DNA from: Clostridia bacterium
GTDB lineage: Bacteria; Bacillota; Clostridia; Oscillospirales; CAG-382
Reading direction: 5' to 3'
Assembly (NCBI GenBank): GCA_017537345.1
Contig: JAFYKY010000004.1
Span: 1-43,125, forward strand
Length of the DNA: 43,125 nt
The position numbers were made by a program, and so were the translations under genes. Shown here piece after piece: positions 23,638 to 32,556 of the stretch. Positions within the stretch are counted from its first letter, which is position 1. Each line of letters begins with the position of its first letter. The notes under the pieces were generated by a model, which saw nothing but the letters and a program-made list of their open reading frames with translations, was not told the origin of the DNA and did not search any database.

Positions 23638-24690
23638 ATGCTTGAAAATCTTACTACAAAAAAGAATATAAAGACATTTTCCATATCCCCGGAAAATCTT
23701 ACGGGTGAAAAAGGCGGGGGCGGCAGAGCCGTTGTGGGCAGTGCTTCCGAAGCATCCCGTGAGCTTGGCGTAGGTTGGAAGGTAAACCCCTATTTAAGAG
23801 TGGACGCCCACAGCACGGTAGTTCTTGCAGACTATAAAGGTCAGGGCGCAATAAAGCATATATGGATGACCGATTGCGCTTATGCTTCAAGACAGCTTAT
23901 ATTAAGAATTTTCTTTGACGGTCAAAAGACTCCTGCGGTGGAAGCCCCTCTTTCCGATTTCTTTTGCAGTGCGGATTACAAGGAGTTTCGCCAGCTTACC
24001 AGCCTTGCTATGTGCGTTAATCCCGCAAAAGGGCTTAATTGCTATTTCGAGATGCCCTTTTTCAAAGGCTTTCGTATAGAGGTGGAGAATCTGGGCGGTG
24101 AATGTAATATCTATTACCAGATAGATTGCGAAGAAAAACAGCTTTCTCCCGAAACCTTGTATTTCCACGCTCAGTTCCGCCGCGTTAACCCCCTGCCGTA
24201 TATGCAGCCCTACGTTATTTTGGATAATATAAAGGGCAAAGGACATTACGTGGGAACCTATATCAACTGGGGCGTTAAAAGCAACGGTTGGTGGGGCGAA
24301 GGCGAAGTTAAGTTTTATATAGACGGAGATACCGAATATCCCACAGTCTGCGGCACCGGTACAGAGGATTATTTCTGCGGCGCGTATAATTTCGATGTAA
24401 ACGGAAAATACACCGAATTCTGCACACCTTATTCCGGTATGCACAAAATAAGCGGCACGGACGGATTGTACCGCTCACAAAGATATTTTAATCTTTACCG
24501 CTGGCATATTACCGACCCTGTTTATTTTGAAAACGATTTAAAGGTTACCGTTCAGGCATTGGGCTGGAGAAGCGGAAACCGCTATTTGCCTTTGCAGGAC
24601 GATATCTCCTCTGTGGCGTATTGGTATTCGGACAATTTAGAGGACGAATATCCCGCTTTCCCCTCTGTGAACGAGCTGGAGATAATATAA
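23638..24690 (+). CDS. GH172 (DUF2961) glycosidase
   Basis: 350 residues. The family, long known as DUF2961, includes difructose dianhydride I synthase/hydrolase, alpha-D-fructofuranosidase and D-arabinofuranosidase activities. Diagnostic segments: GGGGRAV and GWKVNPY near the N-terminus, IKHIWMTD, GEGEVKFYIDGD (Glu221, Glu223) and CGTGTEDYF (Glu243), the acidic pair region of the active site. No signal peptide, so cytoplasmic. RBS AAGGAG upstream. The next gene starts directly after the stop. Acting with the rhamnosidase, it probably trims imported plant or bacterial oligosaccharides; which furanoside is released is unknown. Confidence 0.9.
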   Translation: MLENLTTKKNIKTFSISPENLTGEKGGGGRAVVGSASEASRELGVGWKVNPYLRVDAHSTVVLADYKGQGAIKHIWMTDCAYASRQLILRIFFDGQKTPAVEAPLSDFFCSADYKEFRQLTSLAMCVNPAKGLNCYFEMPFFKGFRIEVENLGGECNIYYQIDCEEKQLSPETLYFHAQFRRVNPLPYMQPYVILDNIKGKGHYVGTYINWGVKSNGWWGEGEVKFYIDGDTEYPTVCGTGTEDYFCGAYNFDVNGKYTEFCTPYSGMHKISGTDGLYRSQRYFNLYRWHITDPVYFENDLKVTVQALGWRSGNRYLPLQDDISSVAYWYSDNLEDEYPAFPSVNELEII

Positions 24691-26943
24691 ATGGATATAA
24701 AAAATTGCTTTATTAAAGCAACGGAGGAATATAATACATTTGAACGGCACGTTCCGGCACATTATTTCAGAAAAGTTCTGTTTTCGGAAACCGTACGGGT
24801 TGCAAAATTGACCGTTGCCGTTTGCGGTTTTTACGAACTGTATTTTAACGGCGTAAAAATAACGAAGGGATTTTTGTCTCCTTATATAAGCAATCCTAAC
24901 CATTATGTCTATTACGATGAATATGACATTACTATTGAAAAGGGCAACAATGTGTTTGGTGTATTGCTGGGGAACGGATTTCAAAACAATCCCGGCGGAT
25001 ATATATGGGATTTTGATAAAGCGGATTTTAGAAGCGCACCTTCTTTTGCCGTTGAGCTGAAGTCCGGAAACGAGATCATCCTCCGTAGCGGAACGGATTT
25101 CAAAACCTGTCCTTCTCCCATCAGGTTCGATGATTATCGGTTTGGAGAACATTATGATGCGAATTTCGAACTGAACGGATGGAACACTCCGGAGTTCGAC
25201 GATTCTCTTTGGCAAAACGCTTTGTCTGCAATTGCTCCTGCCGGTGAGTTGCGTATGGCAGATATTTCTCCCATTACCACAGAGTGTGAACTTGTCCCCG
25301 CAAATATAACAGAATGTAAAGACGGCGGGTATATATACGATTTCGGCAGATCGGGTGCAGGTGTATGCCGTCTTACGGTGAATGGCTTTAAGGGACAAAA
25401 AATTGAACTTATCCACGCGGATTCCTTAAAAGACGGAGATCTTGATTTATTACAAATCTGGTTTGATTACGGAAACTGGGAACGGGATAAAGATATCGTC
25501 CACAAAGATATTTACGTATGTAAGGGCGATAAAACCGAAACGTATCAGCCCACTTTTGTCTATCACGGATTCAGATATGTAAAGGTAAAAGGTATCACCT
25601 CGGAGCAGGCGACAAATGAACTGCTTAAATTTTTGGTGTATCATACCGAAATGAATACGATGGGAGATTTTAGTTGCTCTCATCCCGGCGCAACGTATTT
25701 ACAGCAGATCACAAAACGGAGCATAGTATCCAATTTTCATCATTTTCCCACGGACTGCCCTCAGCGAGAGAAAAACGGATGGACAGCAGATGCGGCGCTT
25801 ACCTGTGAGGCTGCTTTGTTGAATTACAATCCCGAAAGGAATTACCGTGAATGGATACGGAATATACTTAAGGCACAGCGGGAAGACGGGGCGTTGCCCG
25901 GAATAATTCCTACCGGCGGTTGGGGATTTCATTGGGGAAACGGTCCCGCCTGGGACAGCGCTTTGGTATGGATTCCGTACTACACTTGCATTTATCGCGG
26001 AGACACGGAAATGATACGTGAATCTGCAGACGGGTTCATTAAATATTTGCGTTATTTGCGTTCAAGGACCGACGAAAATGGTTTGCTCAGCATCGGGCTC
26101 GGAGATTGGTGTCAGGTGGGCGGTGGAGCGCCCAAATCACCGTTGGTTGTTACAGATACAATCACCTCTATGGATCTTGCTTTTAAGATAGGAGAAATGC
26201 TGGATGCGGTAAATATTGCTTCCGGAAGTGAATACGCGCGAAGCGAAGGTGAAAAATACAAAAAAGCTATCCGCGCCAATCTTGTTGACGACACTCTTAC
26301 GGTTTTGGGCGAATGTCAGACGAGTCAGGCAATGGCATTGTATTACGGCGTATTTGATGAATCGGAAGAAACGGCGGCTTTTCAAAAGCTTTTGGATTTA
26401 ATACGTTGCGCAGACGGACATATTGATCTCGGCGTATTGGGCGGCAGAGTGATCTTTCACGTGCTTACTCGTTTCGGATACGGCTCCCTTGCTTTTAATA
26501 TGATAGTAAGAGAAGATTATCCCTCCTACGGGAATTGGCTGGTGCGTGGGGCTACCACTCTTTGGGAAAATTTCCTGCCCGATTCCGTATCGTCTATGAA
26601 TCATTGCTTCTGGGGCGATATAAGCGGATGGTTTATAAAATCGGTTGCGGGTATCAATCTTAATCCGCATAAACGTAATATAAACGAGCTTGAAATAACC
26701 CCGTGCTTTATAGAAGCGTTGGAATATGCGTCCGCATATCATATTGCTCCCGCAGGGAAAATATCCGTATCGTGGCGCCGAAGCGGAGAAAACGTGCTTC
26801 TTGAACTTGAAATCCCCGAAAAAATGGCGGCAACTGTTAAGTTAAGAGACGGTTATACATTTGAAAACGGTGCTTCATCGGCACCTGCAGTATTCGGACA
26901 ATATAAAATATTAAAACCTTTTAATGATAAAGTGCGGATTTAG
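24691..26943 (+). CDS. GH78 alpha-L-rhamnosidase
   Basis: 750 residues. It hydrolyses terminal alpha-L-rhamnose by inversion. The (alpha/alpha)6 barrel carries DCPQREKNGWTADA with Asp355, Glu360 and Asp367 in the spacing of the known catalytic set, and TTLWENF with Glu626 as the likely base. N-terminal beta-sandwich domains (residues 1-300) contain the FYELYFNG and VLLGNGFQNNPGG strands. A C-terminal beta domain ends the protein. No signal peptide: it acts on imported oligosaccharides. ATG at 24691 abuts the GH172 stop, with GGAG 9 nt upstream. The terminator overlaps its stop codon. Confidence 0.93.
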   Translation: MDIKNCFIKATEEYNTFERHVPAHYFRKVLFSETVRVAKLTVAVCGFYELYFNGVKITKGFLSPYISNPNHYVYYDEYDITIEKGNNVFGVLLGNGFQNNPGGYIWDFDKADFRSAPSFAVELKSGNEIILRSGTDFKTCPSPIRFDDYRFGEHYDANFELNGWNTPEFDDSLWQNALSAIAPAGELRMADISPITTECELVPANITECKDGGYIYDFGRSGAGVCRLTVNGFKGQKIELIHADSLKDGDLDLLQIWFDYGNWERDKDIVHKDIYVCKGDKTETYQPTFVYHGFRYVKVKGITSEQATNELLKFLVYHTEMNTMGDFSCSHPGATYLQQITKRSIVSNFHHFPTDCPQREKNGWTADAALTCEAALLNYNPERNYREWIRNILKAQREDGALPGIIPTGGWGFHWGNGPAWDSALVWIPYYTCIYRGDTEMIRESADGFIKYLRYLRSRTDENGLLSIGLGDWCQVGGGAPKSPLVVTDTITSMDLAFKIGEMLDAVNIASGSEYARSEGEKYKKAIRANLVDDTLTVLGECQTSQAMALYYGVFDESEETAAFQKLLDLIRCADGHIDLGVLGGRVIFHVLTRFGYGSLAFNMIVREDYPSYGNWLVRGATTLWENFLPDSVSSMNHCFWGDISGWFIKSVAGINLNPHKRNINELEITPCFIEALEYASAYHIAPAGKISVSWRRSGENVLLELEIPEKMAATVKLRDGYTFENGASSAPAVFGQYKILKPFNDKVRI

Positions 26944-26960
26944 TTTTCCGCACTTTTTCT
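26929..26960 (+). terminator. Terminator overlapping the GH78 stop codon
   Basis: AAAGTGCGGA (26929-26938) / TCCGCACTTT (26947-26956), followed by TT; the stop TAG (26941-26943) lies in the loop. Confidence 0.82.
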
Positions 26961-26961
26961 A

Positions 26962-27011
26962 TTGACAAGAACGATACCTCGTGATATGATGTATTACACG
27001 ATAGGAGGTAT
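26962..27011 (+). promoter_or_regulatory. Promoter and likely PadR operator
   Basis: TTGACA (26962-26967), 17-bp spacer, TATGAT (26985-26990). Nested inverted repeats surround the -10: TCGTG (26979-26983) / CACGA (26997-27001) and ATACCTC (26974-26980) / GAGGTAT (27005-27011). PadR proteins typically repress their own operons, and the dyad fits that role. Confidence 0.7.
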
Positions 27012-27014
27012 TTC

Positions 27015-27332
27015 ATGGACGTTCAGTTGAAAAGAGGAATTTTGGACGTGTGCGTTCTGGCGGCGATCAAAGACGAAGATTCCTACGGGTATAAGATCAT
27101 TAAGGATATGAAACCGTATATAGAGCTTTCCGAATCTACGTTATATACCATTCTCAAACGGTTGGAAAACGCAAATATGCTTACCGTACGCACTGCAGAG
27201 CATGGTGGACGGCTAAGGAAGTATTATCATATTACAAAAGAGGGACATAACCGTATAGAAGAATTTAAAAAGGAATGGAAGGAAATTATGTCCATATATC
27301 GGTTCGTAACCAAGGAGGATAGCAATGAATAA
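27015..27332 (+). CDS. PadR-family transcriptional regulator
   Basis: 105 residues, a short (PadR-s1-like) winged-helix repressor. Typical segments: LKRGILDVCVLAAIKDEDSYGYKI (helix 1-2), ESTLYTILKRLENANML (recognition helix) and GRLRKYYHITKEGHNRI (wing), with a short C-terminal dimer helix. AGGAGG lies 5 nt upstream of the ATG. The gene overlaps the DUF1700 gene by 8 nt, the standard PadR-DUF1700-DUF4097 arrangement in Firmicutes, where the regulator is thought to control envelope-related genes. The inducer is unknown. Confidence 0.95.
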   Translation: MDVQLKRGILDVCVLAAIKDEDSYGYKIIKDMKPYIELSESTLYTILKRLENANMLTVRTAEHGGRLRKYYHITKEGHNRIEEFKKEWKEIMSIYRFVTKEDSNE

Positions 27333-27894
27333 GCAAGAGTTTTTGAATCGGTTACGTGGGGAATTATCCATTTTGCCTTCGGCAGATACAGAAGAACGAA
27401 TAAACTTTTACAGCGAAATGATAGATGACCGTGTGGAAGAGGGCGTTTCGGAAGAAGATGCGGTAGCTGAAATAGGCAGTATAGAGAGTGTTGTTGCACA
27501 AATAACTGCAGATATTCCACAAAAAGCAAAAACGAGAAAATTAAAAGGGTGGGAAATAGCGCTTTTGGCTGTCGGCTCGCCTCTGTGGATTTCGTTGGGC
27601 GTTGCCGCGGCTGCTGTGCTCTTCTCGCTTTACGTTTCCTTGTGGGCGGTTGTAATTTCTCTTTGGGCGGTTTTCGCTTCGGTTGCCGCTTGTGCCCTTG
27701 GCGGCTTGGCGGGGGGAATATGTATTGCCGTAACAGAAAATGCCGCTTCGGGAATTGCGCTGTCTGGCGGCGGAATTGCCTGCATCGGTCTTTCGATCTT
27801 TGTGTTTTTTGGCTGCAAGCTTGCTACAAAAGGTACCGTAAAGCTTACAAAGCTGTGCGTTAAAAAGCTTTTTCGTAAAAAGGAGGAAGCATAA
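27325..27894 (+). CDS. DUF1700 family membrane protein
   Basis: 189 residues. The N-terminal cytoplasmic half has the family pattern MNKQEFLNRLRGEL and ERINFYSEMIDDRVEEG, with EEDAVAEIG. This is followed by three or four membrane helices rich in Ala/Gly and a basic tail (KKLFRKKEEA). DUF1700 proteins co-occur with PadR and DUF4097; the function is unknown, with a proposed role in envelope stress sensing or as partner of the DUF4097 protein. It overlaps padR by 8 nt and the next gene by 1 nt, so all three are translationally coupled. Confidence 0.93.
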   Translation: MNKQEFLNRLRGELSILPSADTEERINFYSEMIDDRVEEGVSEEDAVAEIGSIESVVAQITADIPQKAKTRKLKGWEIALLAVGSPLWISLGVAAAAVLFSLYVSLWAVVISLWAVFASVAACALGGLAGGICIAVTENAASGIALSGGGIACIGLSIFVFFGCKLATKGTVKLTKLCVKKLFRKKEEA

Positions 27895-28799
27895 TGGGTA
27901 AAACGAAAATATGGATTATCACAGCCGCCGTATTTGTACTTGCAGGTACACTGATTTTTGCAGGAGTGATGACAATGTTTAAATGGGATTTTACAAAATT
28001 ATCAACAGTTAAGTACGAAACGAATGTTCATGAAATCGACAAAGTGTTTGACAGTATATCTATAGATACAGATACGGCGGATATTACGTTTGCTTTGTCG
28101 GATAACGAAAAATGTGTTATAAAGTGTTATGAGGAGGAAAAATCAAAGCATTACGTTGCGGTTGAAGATAGCACGCTTGTTATTAAAATGATTAATAATA
28201 AATCGTGGCACGATTATATCGGAATTAACCTCGGCTCTCCCAAGATAACCGTTTATCTGCCGAAAACAGAGTATAATTCGCTTTTTATTAACGCAAGCAC
28301 GGGAGATGTGGAAATTTTCGAAGGCTTTTGCTTTAATGACATCGATATTTCGTTAAGCACGGGGGATATACGGGGAGAGGATATTTCCGCAAATAGTTTA
28401 AACCTTTCCGTTTCTACCGGCAGAATAGAAATAAGCGGTGCTGTGTGTAAAGAAGATATAAAAATAACCGTTTCCACGGGCAAAGTATACCTTACAGACT
28501 TAAAGTGCAAAAACCTTGTTTCCAAAGGAAATACCGGTGATATATCCTTAACGTCTGTTACCGCTTCGGAAAAGTTAAATTTGGAAAGAGATACGGGGGA
28601 TATCATCTTTGACAAATGCGATGCTTCGGAAATATATATAAAAACCTCTACCGGCGACGTAAAAGGAACTCTGCTTACGGAAAAGGTGTTTTATACCCAA
28701 ACCTCCACGGGAAATATAGACGTACCCAAAACCGTTAACGGCGGCAGGTGTGAAATAACCACCTCTATCGGCAATATAAAGATTAATATTCAAAAGTAA
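27894..28799 (+). CDS. DUF4097 family protein with STGD beta-repeats
   Basis: 301 residues. One N-terminal membrane helix (about 7-27) anchors a large extracytoplasmic beta-solenoid. Repeats built on STG(D/R/K/N)(V/I) recur at intervals of about 20 residues: NASTGDVEIF, LSTGDIRGE, VSTGRIEIS, TVSTGKVYL, NTGDISLT, DTGDIIFD, TSTGDVKG, TSTGNIDV. The start shares the A of the preceding TAA (TAATG). Function unknown; solenoids of this kind may form oligomeric bactofilin-like surfaces, which is speculative. A terminator follows. Confidence 0.93.
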   Translation: MGKTKIWIITAAVFVLAGTLIFAGVMTMFKWDFTKLSTVKYETNVHEIDKVFDSISIDTDTADITFALSDNEKCVIKCYEEEKSKHYVAVEDSTLVIKMINNKSWHDYIGINLGSPKITVYLPKTEYNSLFINASTGDVEIFEGFCFNDIDISLSTGDIRGEDISANSLNLSVSTGRIEISGAVCKEDIKITVSTGKVYLTDLKCKNLVSKGNTGDISLTSVTASEKLNLERDTGDIIFDKCDASEIYIKTSTGDVKGTLLTEKVFYTQTSTGNIDVPKTVNGGRCEITTSIGNIKINIQK

Positions 28800-28804
28800 A
28801 AATC

Positions 28805-28835
28805 AAGGAATCCGTTTTTCGGATTCCTTTTTTAT
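28805..28835 (+). terminator. Terminator of the padR operon
   Basis: AAGGAATCCG / CGGATTCCTT with a T-loop and T-run. The TetR promoter begins 2 bp later. Confidence 0.9.
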
Positions 28836-28836
28836 C

Positions 28837-28892
28837 TTGACATTTGCTTGCTTCGATGATAAAATAACAAACGATATACAACAAACGATATA
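28837..28892 (+). promoter_or_regulatory. Promoter of the TetR-ABC operon with tandem operator-like repeats
   Basis: TTGACA (28837-28842), 17-bp spacer, TAAAAT (28860-28865). Directly after it, AACAAACGATATA is repeated exactly at 28866-28878 and 28880-28892 (14-bp period), covering the expected transcription start. It is a likely binding site for the adjacent TetR protein. Confidence 0.75.
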
Positions 28893-28908
28893 TTATGGAG
28901 GGTTTTTT

Positions 28909-29475
28909 ATGCCGCCTAAAGTTAAAATAACAAAAGAAGACATTGTAAACGCCGCTGTTATGCTTATCAGGGAAAAAGGGGAAGGAGCTGTAAATGCAAG
29001 GGCGATAGCAGCACACCTTAATTGCTCTACCCAACCCGTGTTTTCCAATTTTGTAACTATGGATGATTTGCTGGAAGAGGCGCTTATAAACGCATATCAC
29101 CGCTATCTCGGCTTTATAAAAAATGAGGTGGAAAGCGGAAAATATCCGGTATACAAATCCTTCGGAATGGCGTATATCCGCTTTGCCAAAGAGGAAAAAG
29201 AGCTTTTTAAGTTTTTGTTTATGCGGGACAGAACGGGCGGGGAAATGGCTCCTTCGCCGGATTTTGAAGAGGCTGTACAGCTTATTATGCAGGCAAACGG
29301 CGTAACGGAGGAAACGGCGCGGCTTATACAGTTGGAAATGTGGACCTGCGTTCACGGTATCGGTACAATACTGGCTACCTCGTATCTGCCCCTGGAATGG
29401 GAGCTTATCGGAGATATGCTTACCGATATTTATCAGGGAATACGGGCAAGACATTTATCAAAGGAGAATAAATAA
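28909..29475 (+). CDS. TetR/AcrR-family transcriptional regulator
   Basis: 188 residues. The N-terminal HTH is clear: ITKEDIVNAAVMLIREKG, VNARAIAAHLNCSTQPVFSNFVTMDDLLEEAL. The C-terminal all-helical ligand domain ends with the WxCVHGIGTILATSYL segment typical of TetR_C_33-type regulators. ATG at 28909 has GGAGGG upstream; an earlier in-frame start would lie within the promoter. It overlaps the ABC ATPase by 1 nt, so it sits first in its own operon and probably represses it until a toxic compound or other ligand binds. Confidence 0.93.
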   Translation: MPPKVKITKEDIVNAAVMLIREKGEGAVNARAIAAHLNCSTQPVFSNFVTMDDLLEEALINAYHRYLGFIKNEVESGKYPVYKSFGMAYIRFAKEEKELFKFLFMRDRTGGEMAPSPDFEEAVQLIMQANGVTEETARLIQLEMWTCVHGIGTILATSYLPLEWELIGDMLTDIYQGIRARHLSKENK

Positions 29476-30203
29476 TGAACGCTATAGAGATAAAAGGACT
29501 TACAAAGCGTTATAAAGACGTTACCGCCGTGGACGGACTCACTTTGTCCGTAAGAGAGGGCGAGCTTTTTTCATTGCTGGGAGTAAACGGGGCAGGCAAG
29601 ACCACTACCATAAAAATGCTTTCCTGCCTTACACAGCCTACGGAGGGGGATGCTTTACTGCTTGGAAAAAGTATTACAAAAGATGTTTCCGATGTCAAAC
29701 GCCTTATTGCGGTTTCGCCTCAGGAAACGGCTGTTGCATGGGGACTTTCGGTTAAAGAAAATCTATGTCTTATGTGCGGAGTTCACGGCTTTAATAAAGA
29801 AAAAAGTGAGCAAAAAATATCGGAGCTTACCAAGCTTTTGGGCCTTGATACGGTAGCGGATAAAAAAGCAGGCAAGCTTTCGGGCGGTTGGCAGAGAAGA
29901 TTAAGTATAGCAATGGCGCTCATAAGCGAACCCAAGATCCTTTTTCTGGATGAACCGACTCTCGGTCTGGACGTGCTCGCCCGCAGCGATCTGTGGGATA
30001 TAATCCGTTCTTTGAAGGGCAAGGTTACCATTATCCTCACCACTCATTATATGGAAGAAGCAGAAGCTCTTTCCGATCATATTGCCATAATGAGGGACGG
30101 CAGGCTGTTAATGTGCGAAACCTCTCAAAATATAAAAGAAAAAGCAGGTACAGATAATTTCGAGCAAGCCTTTATCCGCATAGTAAAGGGGGAAGTAAAA
30201 TGA
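29475..30203 (+). CDS. ABC transporter ATP-binding protein (drug/lipid exporter type)
   Basis: 242 residues. Walker A GVNGAGKTTT, Q-loop SPQETA, signature LSGGWQRRLSIAMAL, Walker B ILFLDEPTLGLD and switch His in TTHYMEEAE are all present. It is the DrrA/CcmA-like subfamily that partners with ABC-2 permeases. It is coupled to TetR (TAATG) upstream and to the permease (ATGA) downstream. It powers export across the membrane; the cargo cannot be inferred from sequence. Confidence 0.96.
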   Translation: MNAIEIKGLTKRYKDVTAVDGLTLSVREGELFSLLGVNGAGKTTTIKMLSCLTQPTEGDALLLGKSITKDVSDVKRLIAVSPQETAVAWGLSVKENLCLMCGVHGFNKEKSEQKISELTKLLGLDTVADKKAGKLSGGWQRRLSIAMALISEPKILFLDEPTLGLDVLARSDLWDIIRSLKGKVTIILTTHYMEEAEALSDHIAIMRDGRLLMCETSQNIKEKAGTDNFEQAFIRIVKGEVK

Positions 30204-30931
30204 AAATGCTTTCGTTTGCAAACAGAAATGCAAAGGAGATTTTAAGGGACCCTATTAATTTAGCTTTTGGCTTGGGGTTCCCTCTGGTGCTCATATTACT
30301 GCTCAGCATTATTCAGGCTAATATTCCCGTAAGTCTTTTTGAAATACAACATTTGACCCCGGGTATTACCGTTTTTGGGCTTTCCTTTATGACTCTGTTT
30401 TCCGCAACTATCATCGCTCGGGACAGAAGCAGCGCTTTGCTTCAGCGGTTGTATACCACGCCGCTCACCCCTTTGGATTTTATTCTCGGCTATACTCTGC
30501 CCATTATCCCCATTTCCGTGGCGCAAAGCGTGGTTTGTTATATAGCCGCAATTTGCCTTGGGCTGGATATTACCGTGAATATACTGTATGCTTTGCTGTT
30601 CATAATTCCCGTTTCTGTCCTTTATATCGCTATCGGGCTTCTTTGCGGAAGCGTGTTTAACGATAAGCAGGTGGGCGGTATCTGCGGCGGTTTGCTTACC
30701 AACCTTTCCGCGTGGCTTGCGGGTATATGGTTTGATCTTGAACTGGTCGGCGGTGTATTTAAAAAGATCGCGTACGCGCTTCCCTTCGTTCACGCCGTGG
30801 AATTGGAAAGAGCTTTGCTTGCGGGAGATTTTGCAGGCATATTCCCTCATTTGTGGTGGGTTTTGGGTTATTCCGCAGGTCTTTTCGCCCTTGCGGTGTT
30901 TATGTTCCTGCGCCAGATGAAAAAGCAATAA
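30200..30931 (+). CDS. ABC-2 type transporter permease
   Basis: 243 residues with six membrane helices in the ABC-2 layout: N-terminal NAKEILRDPINLAFG, helix pairs, the GITVFGLSFMTLFSATIIARDR segment and LLQRLYTTPLTPLDFILGY coupling region, ending in a basic RQMKKQ tail. It overlaps the ATPase by 4 nt and completes the exporter. It probably works as a dimer with two ATPases. Confidence 0.94.
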   Translation: MKMLSFANRNAKEILRDPINLAFGLGFPLVLILLLSIIQANIPVSLFEIQHLTPGITVFGLSFMTLFSATIIARDRSSALLQRLYTTPLTPLDFILGYTLPIIPISVAQSVVCYIAAICLGLDITVNILYALLFIIPVSVLYIAIGLLCGSVFNDKQVGGICGGLLTNLSAWLAGIWFDLELVGGVFKKIAYALPFVHAVELERALLAGDFAGIFPHLWWVLGYSAGLFALAVFMFLRQMKKQ

Positions 30932-30949
30932 TGAAACAGTTGTTTTTCA

Positions 30950-30991
30950 TTGAAAATAATAATGCTTTATGTTAAAATAAACAAAAGCATT
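30950..30991 (+). promoter_or_regulatory. Promoter of the GHL10-GH2 operon with a dyad around the -10
   Basis: TTGAAA (30950-30955), 17-bp spacer, TAAAAT (30973-30978). The inverted repeat AATGCTTT (30961-30968) / AAAGCATT (30984-30991) brackets the -10 box and could bind a repressor. Confidence 0.7.
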
Positions 30992-31013
30992 TTCAAACAA
31001 AAAGGAGCGTATT

Positions 31014-32537
31014 ATGGTTAAGATAAACATTTCCCACTTCGGCGGTGCCCGCGGTGCAGACGAGCTTGTTGTATACGATAAAGGCGAAAGGACCGCCACC
31101 AATAAATTCGGCTGGGAAGCCTGCATAAAGGACGGACGTGCCGTTTTGTGCGGCGGCAACGATAACCTTATTCCTCAAGGGGGATACGTGGTTTCCGGCC
31201 ACGGTAAAATTGCCGCACTTCTGGCAAAGGAAATATGTATCGGCGCAATGGTAACCATTGAGGACGGAAACGTGCTGGTTATAGAAAAAGACGCTGTTGC
31301 AATGAACGCTTCCGCAGGTGCAAAAATAGAAACTATTAAAAACCGTGTCTGCGAATTGGAAAAAAACAAAACCGAATACGATATTTCCCGTGTTAACGCC
31401 CTTGTTTCGGATGCGGAAAAGGCTTTGGAAAACGGAGAGTACGAAAAGGTGGATGCCTTGACCACACAGGCATATTATTACACCGCATCTCCCGCACAGA
31501 ATGAAGTGAGAGGCGCCTGGCTCCGTCCTTACGAAAAGAGCGACGAAGAGGTAGAGTGCGCCGTTGCCCGTCTTGCGGATGCGGGTATAAACTTGATCCT
31601 TGTGGAAACCAATTACGGCGGGTTTGCAAACGCGCTCCGTTGTGTTAACGAACTGCTTCCGCCCCAAAAGGAATACGAAAACGGTTTTGACGTTATCGAA
31701 TCCTACATCCGCAACGGCAAAAAGTACGGAATGCAGGTTCACGCTTGGTTCGAGGACTATTTCTTCGGCTTCAAAGGCTCCCGCTGCGCCGTTGCGGAGG
31801 CTCACCCCGAATGGATGGCAAAGCGTAAGGACGGCGGGCTGTTCCACGATGCTTACGATACCTTCTGTTTCCTCAATCCCGTTTTGGATGAGGTAAAGGA
31901 ATTTTTGCTTTCCTGCTGCAAGGATATACTGGATAATTACGATTTCGACGGACTTCAGCTGGATTATATCCGCTATCCCCTCATTCACGGTATCGACCGC
32001 GCCGCCGGATTTGACGAATATACCGTAAACACCTTCCTTGCGGAAAAGGGAATAGATATAAGAAACATAGAATCTACAGACGAAGAAGACTGGAAGACCT
32101 TTGTGCGTTGGTGCGCCGGATACGTAACCGAATACGTGCAGGCTGTCCGCGGACTTGTGGATGAATATAACAGATCCGGCAGAAACATCTGCCTTTCCAC
32201 CGCCGTTTTCGGTGATCCCGTGGCGGCGCTTTACAGCAAATGTCAGGATTGGCAGAATTGGATCGAGCAGGGCTGGCTGGATGCCATCTATCCTATGGCG
32301 TATTACAGCGATGCCTGCGAGGTAGAAAAAGAAGTTGCCGCAATGGTGCAAAAATATGCGTCTGTTCCCAATATTTCGGGTATCGCGCCTATGTATACCA
32401 AGCTCCCCGTTATAGAAACCACCAAGCAGGTAGAGGCTTGCCGCAGAGCAGGCGCAAAGGGCGTGGCGTTCTTTGCCGCAGGCAACTGCAGAGACGAGGA
32501 ATTGGAAACCCTTAAGATCGGTGTTTACCGCAAATAA
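31014..32537 (+). CDS. GHL10-like (DUF187) glycoside hydrolase family protein
   Basis: 507 residues. Residues 1-110 form a beta-rich domain with FGWEACIKDG and GGNDNLIPQGGYVVSGHG. A helical linker follows, then the GHL10 barrel from about 160: VRGAWLRPYEKS, AGINLILVETNYGG, GMQVHAWFEDYFFG, FLNPVLDEVKEF, FDGLQLDYIRYP and DAIYPMAYYSD. GHL10 proteins are glycosidase-like TIM barrels; related ones act on polysaccharides, but activity for most is unproven. There is no signal peptide. AAAGGAG lies upstream. It is co-transcribed with the GH2 enzyme (19-bp gap), so the two probably act on one glycan. Confidence 0.85.
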   Translation: MVKINISHFGGARGADELVVYDKGERTATNKFGWEACIKDGRAVLCGGNDNLIPQGGYVVSGHGKIAALLAKEICIGAMVTIEDGNVLVIEKDAVAMNASAGAKIETIKNRVCELEKNKTEYDISRVNALVSDAEKALENGEYEKVDALTTQAYYYTASPAQNEVRGAWLRPYEKSDEEVECAVARLADAGINLILVETNYGGFANALRCVNELLPPQKEYENGFDVIESYIRNGKKYGMQVHAWFEDYFFGFKGSRCAVAEAHPEWMAKRKDGGLFHDAYDTFCFLNPVLDEVKEFLLSCCKDILDNYDFDGLQLDYIRYPLIHGIDRAAGFDEYTVNTFLAEKGIDIRNIESTDEEDWKTFVRWCAGYVTEYVQAVRGLVDEYNRSGRNICLSTAVFGDPVAALYSKCQDWQNWIEQGWLDAIYPMAYYSDACEVEKEVAAMVQKYASVPNISGIAPMYTKLPVIETTKQVEACRRAGAKGVAFFAAGNCRDEELETLKIGVYRK

Positions 32538-32556
32538 AAACGCAGGAGATATATTT

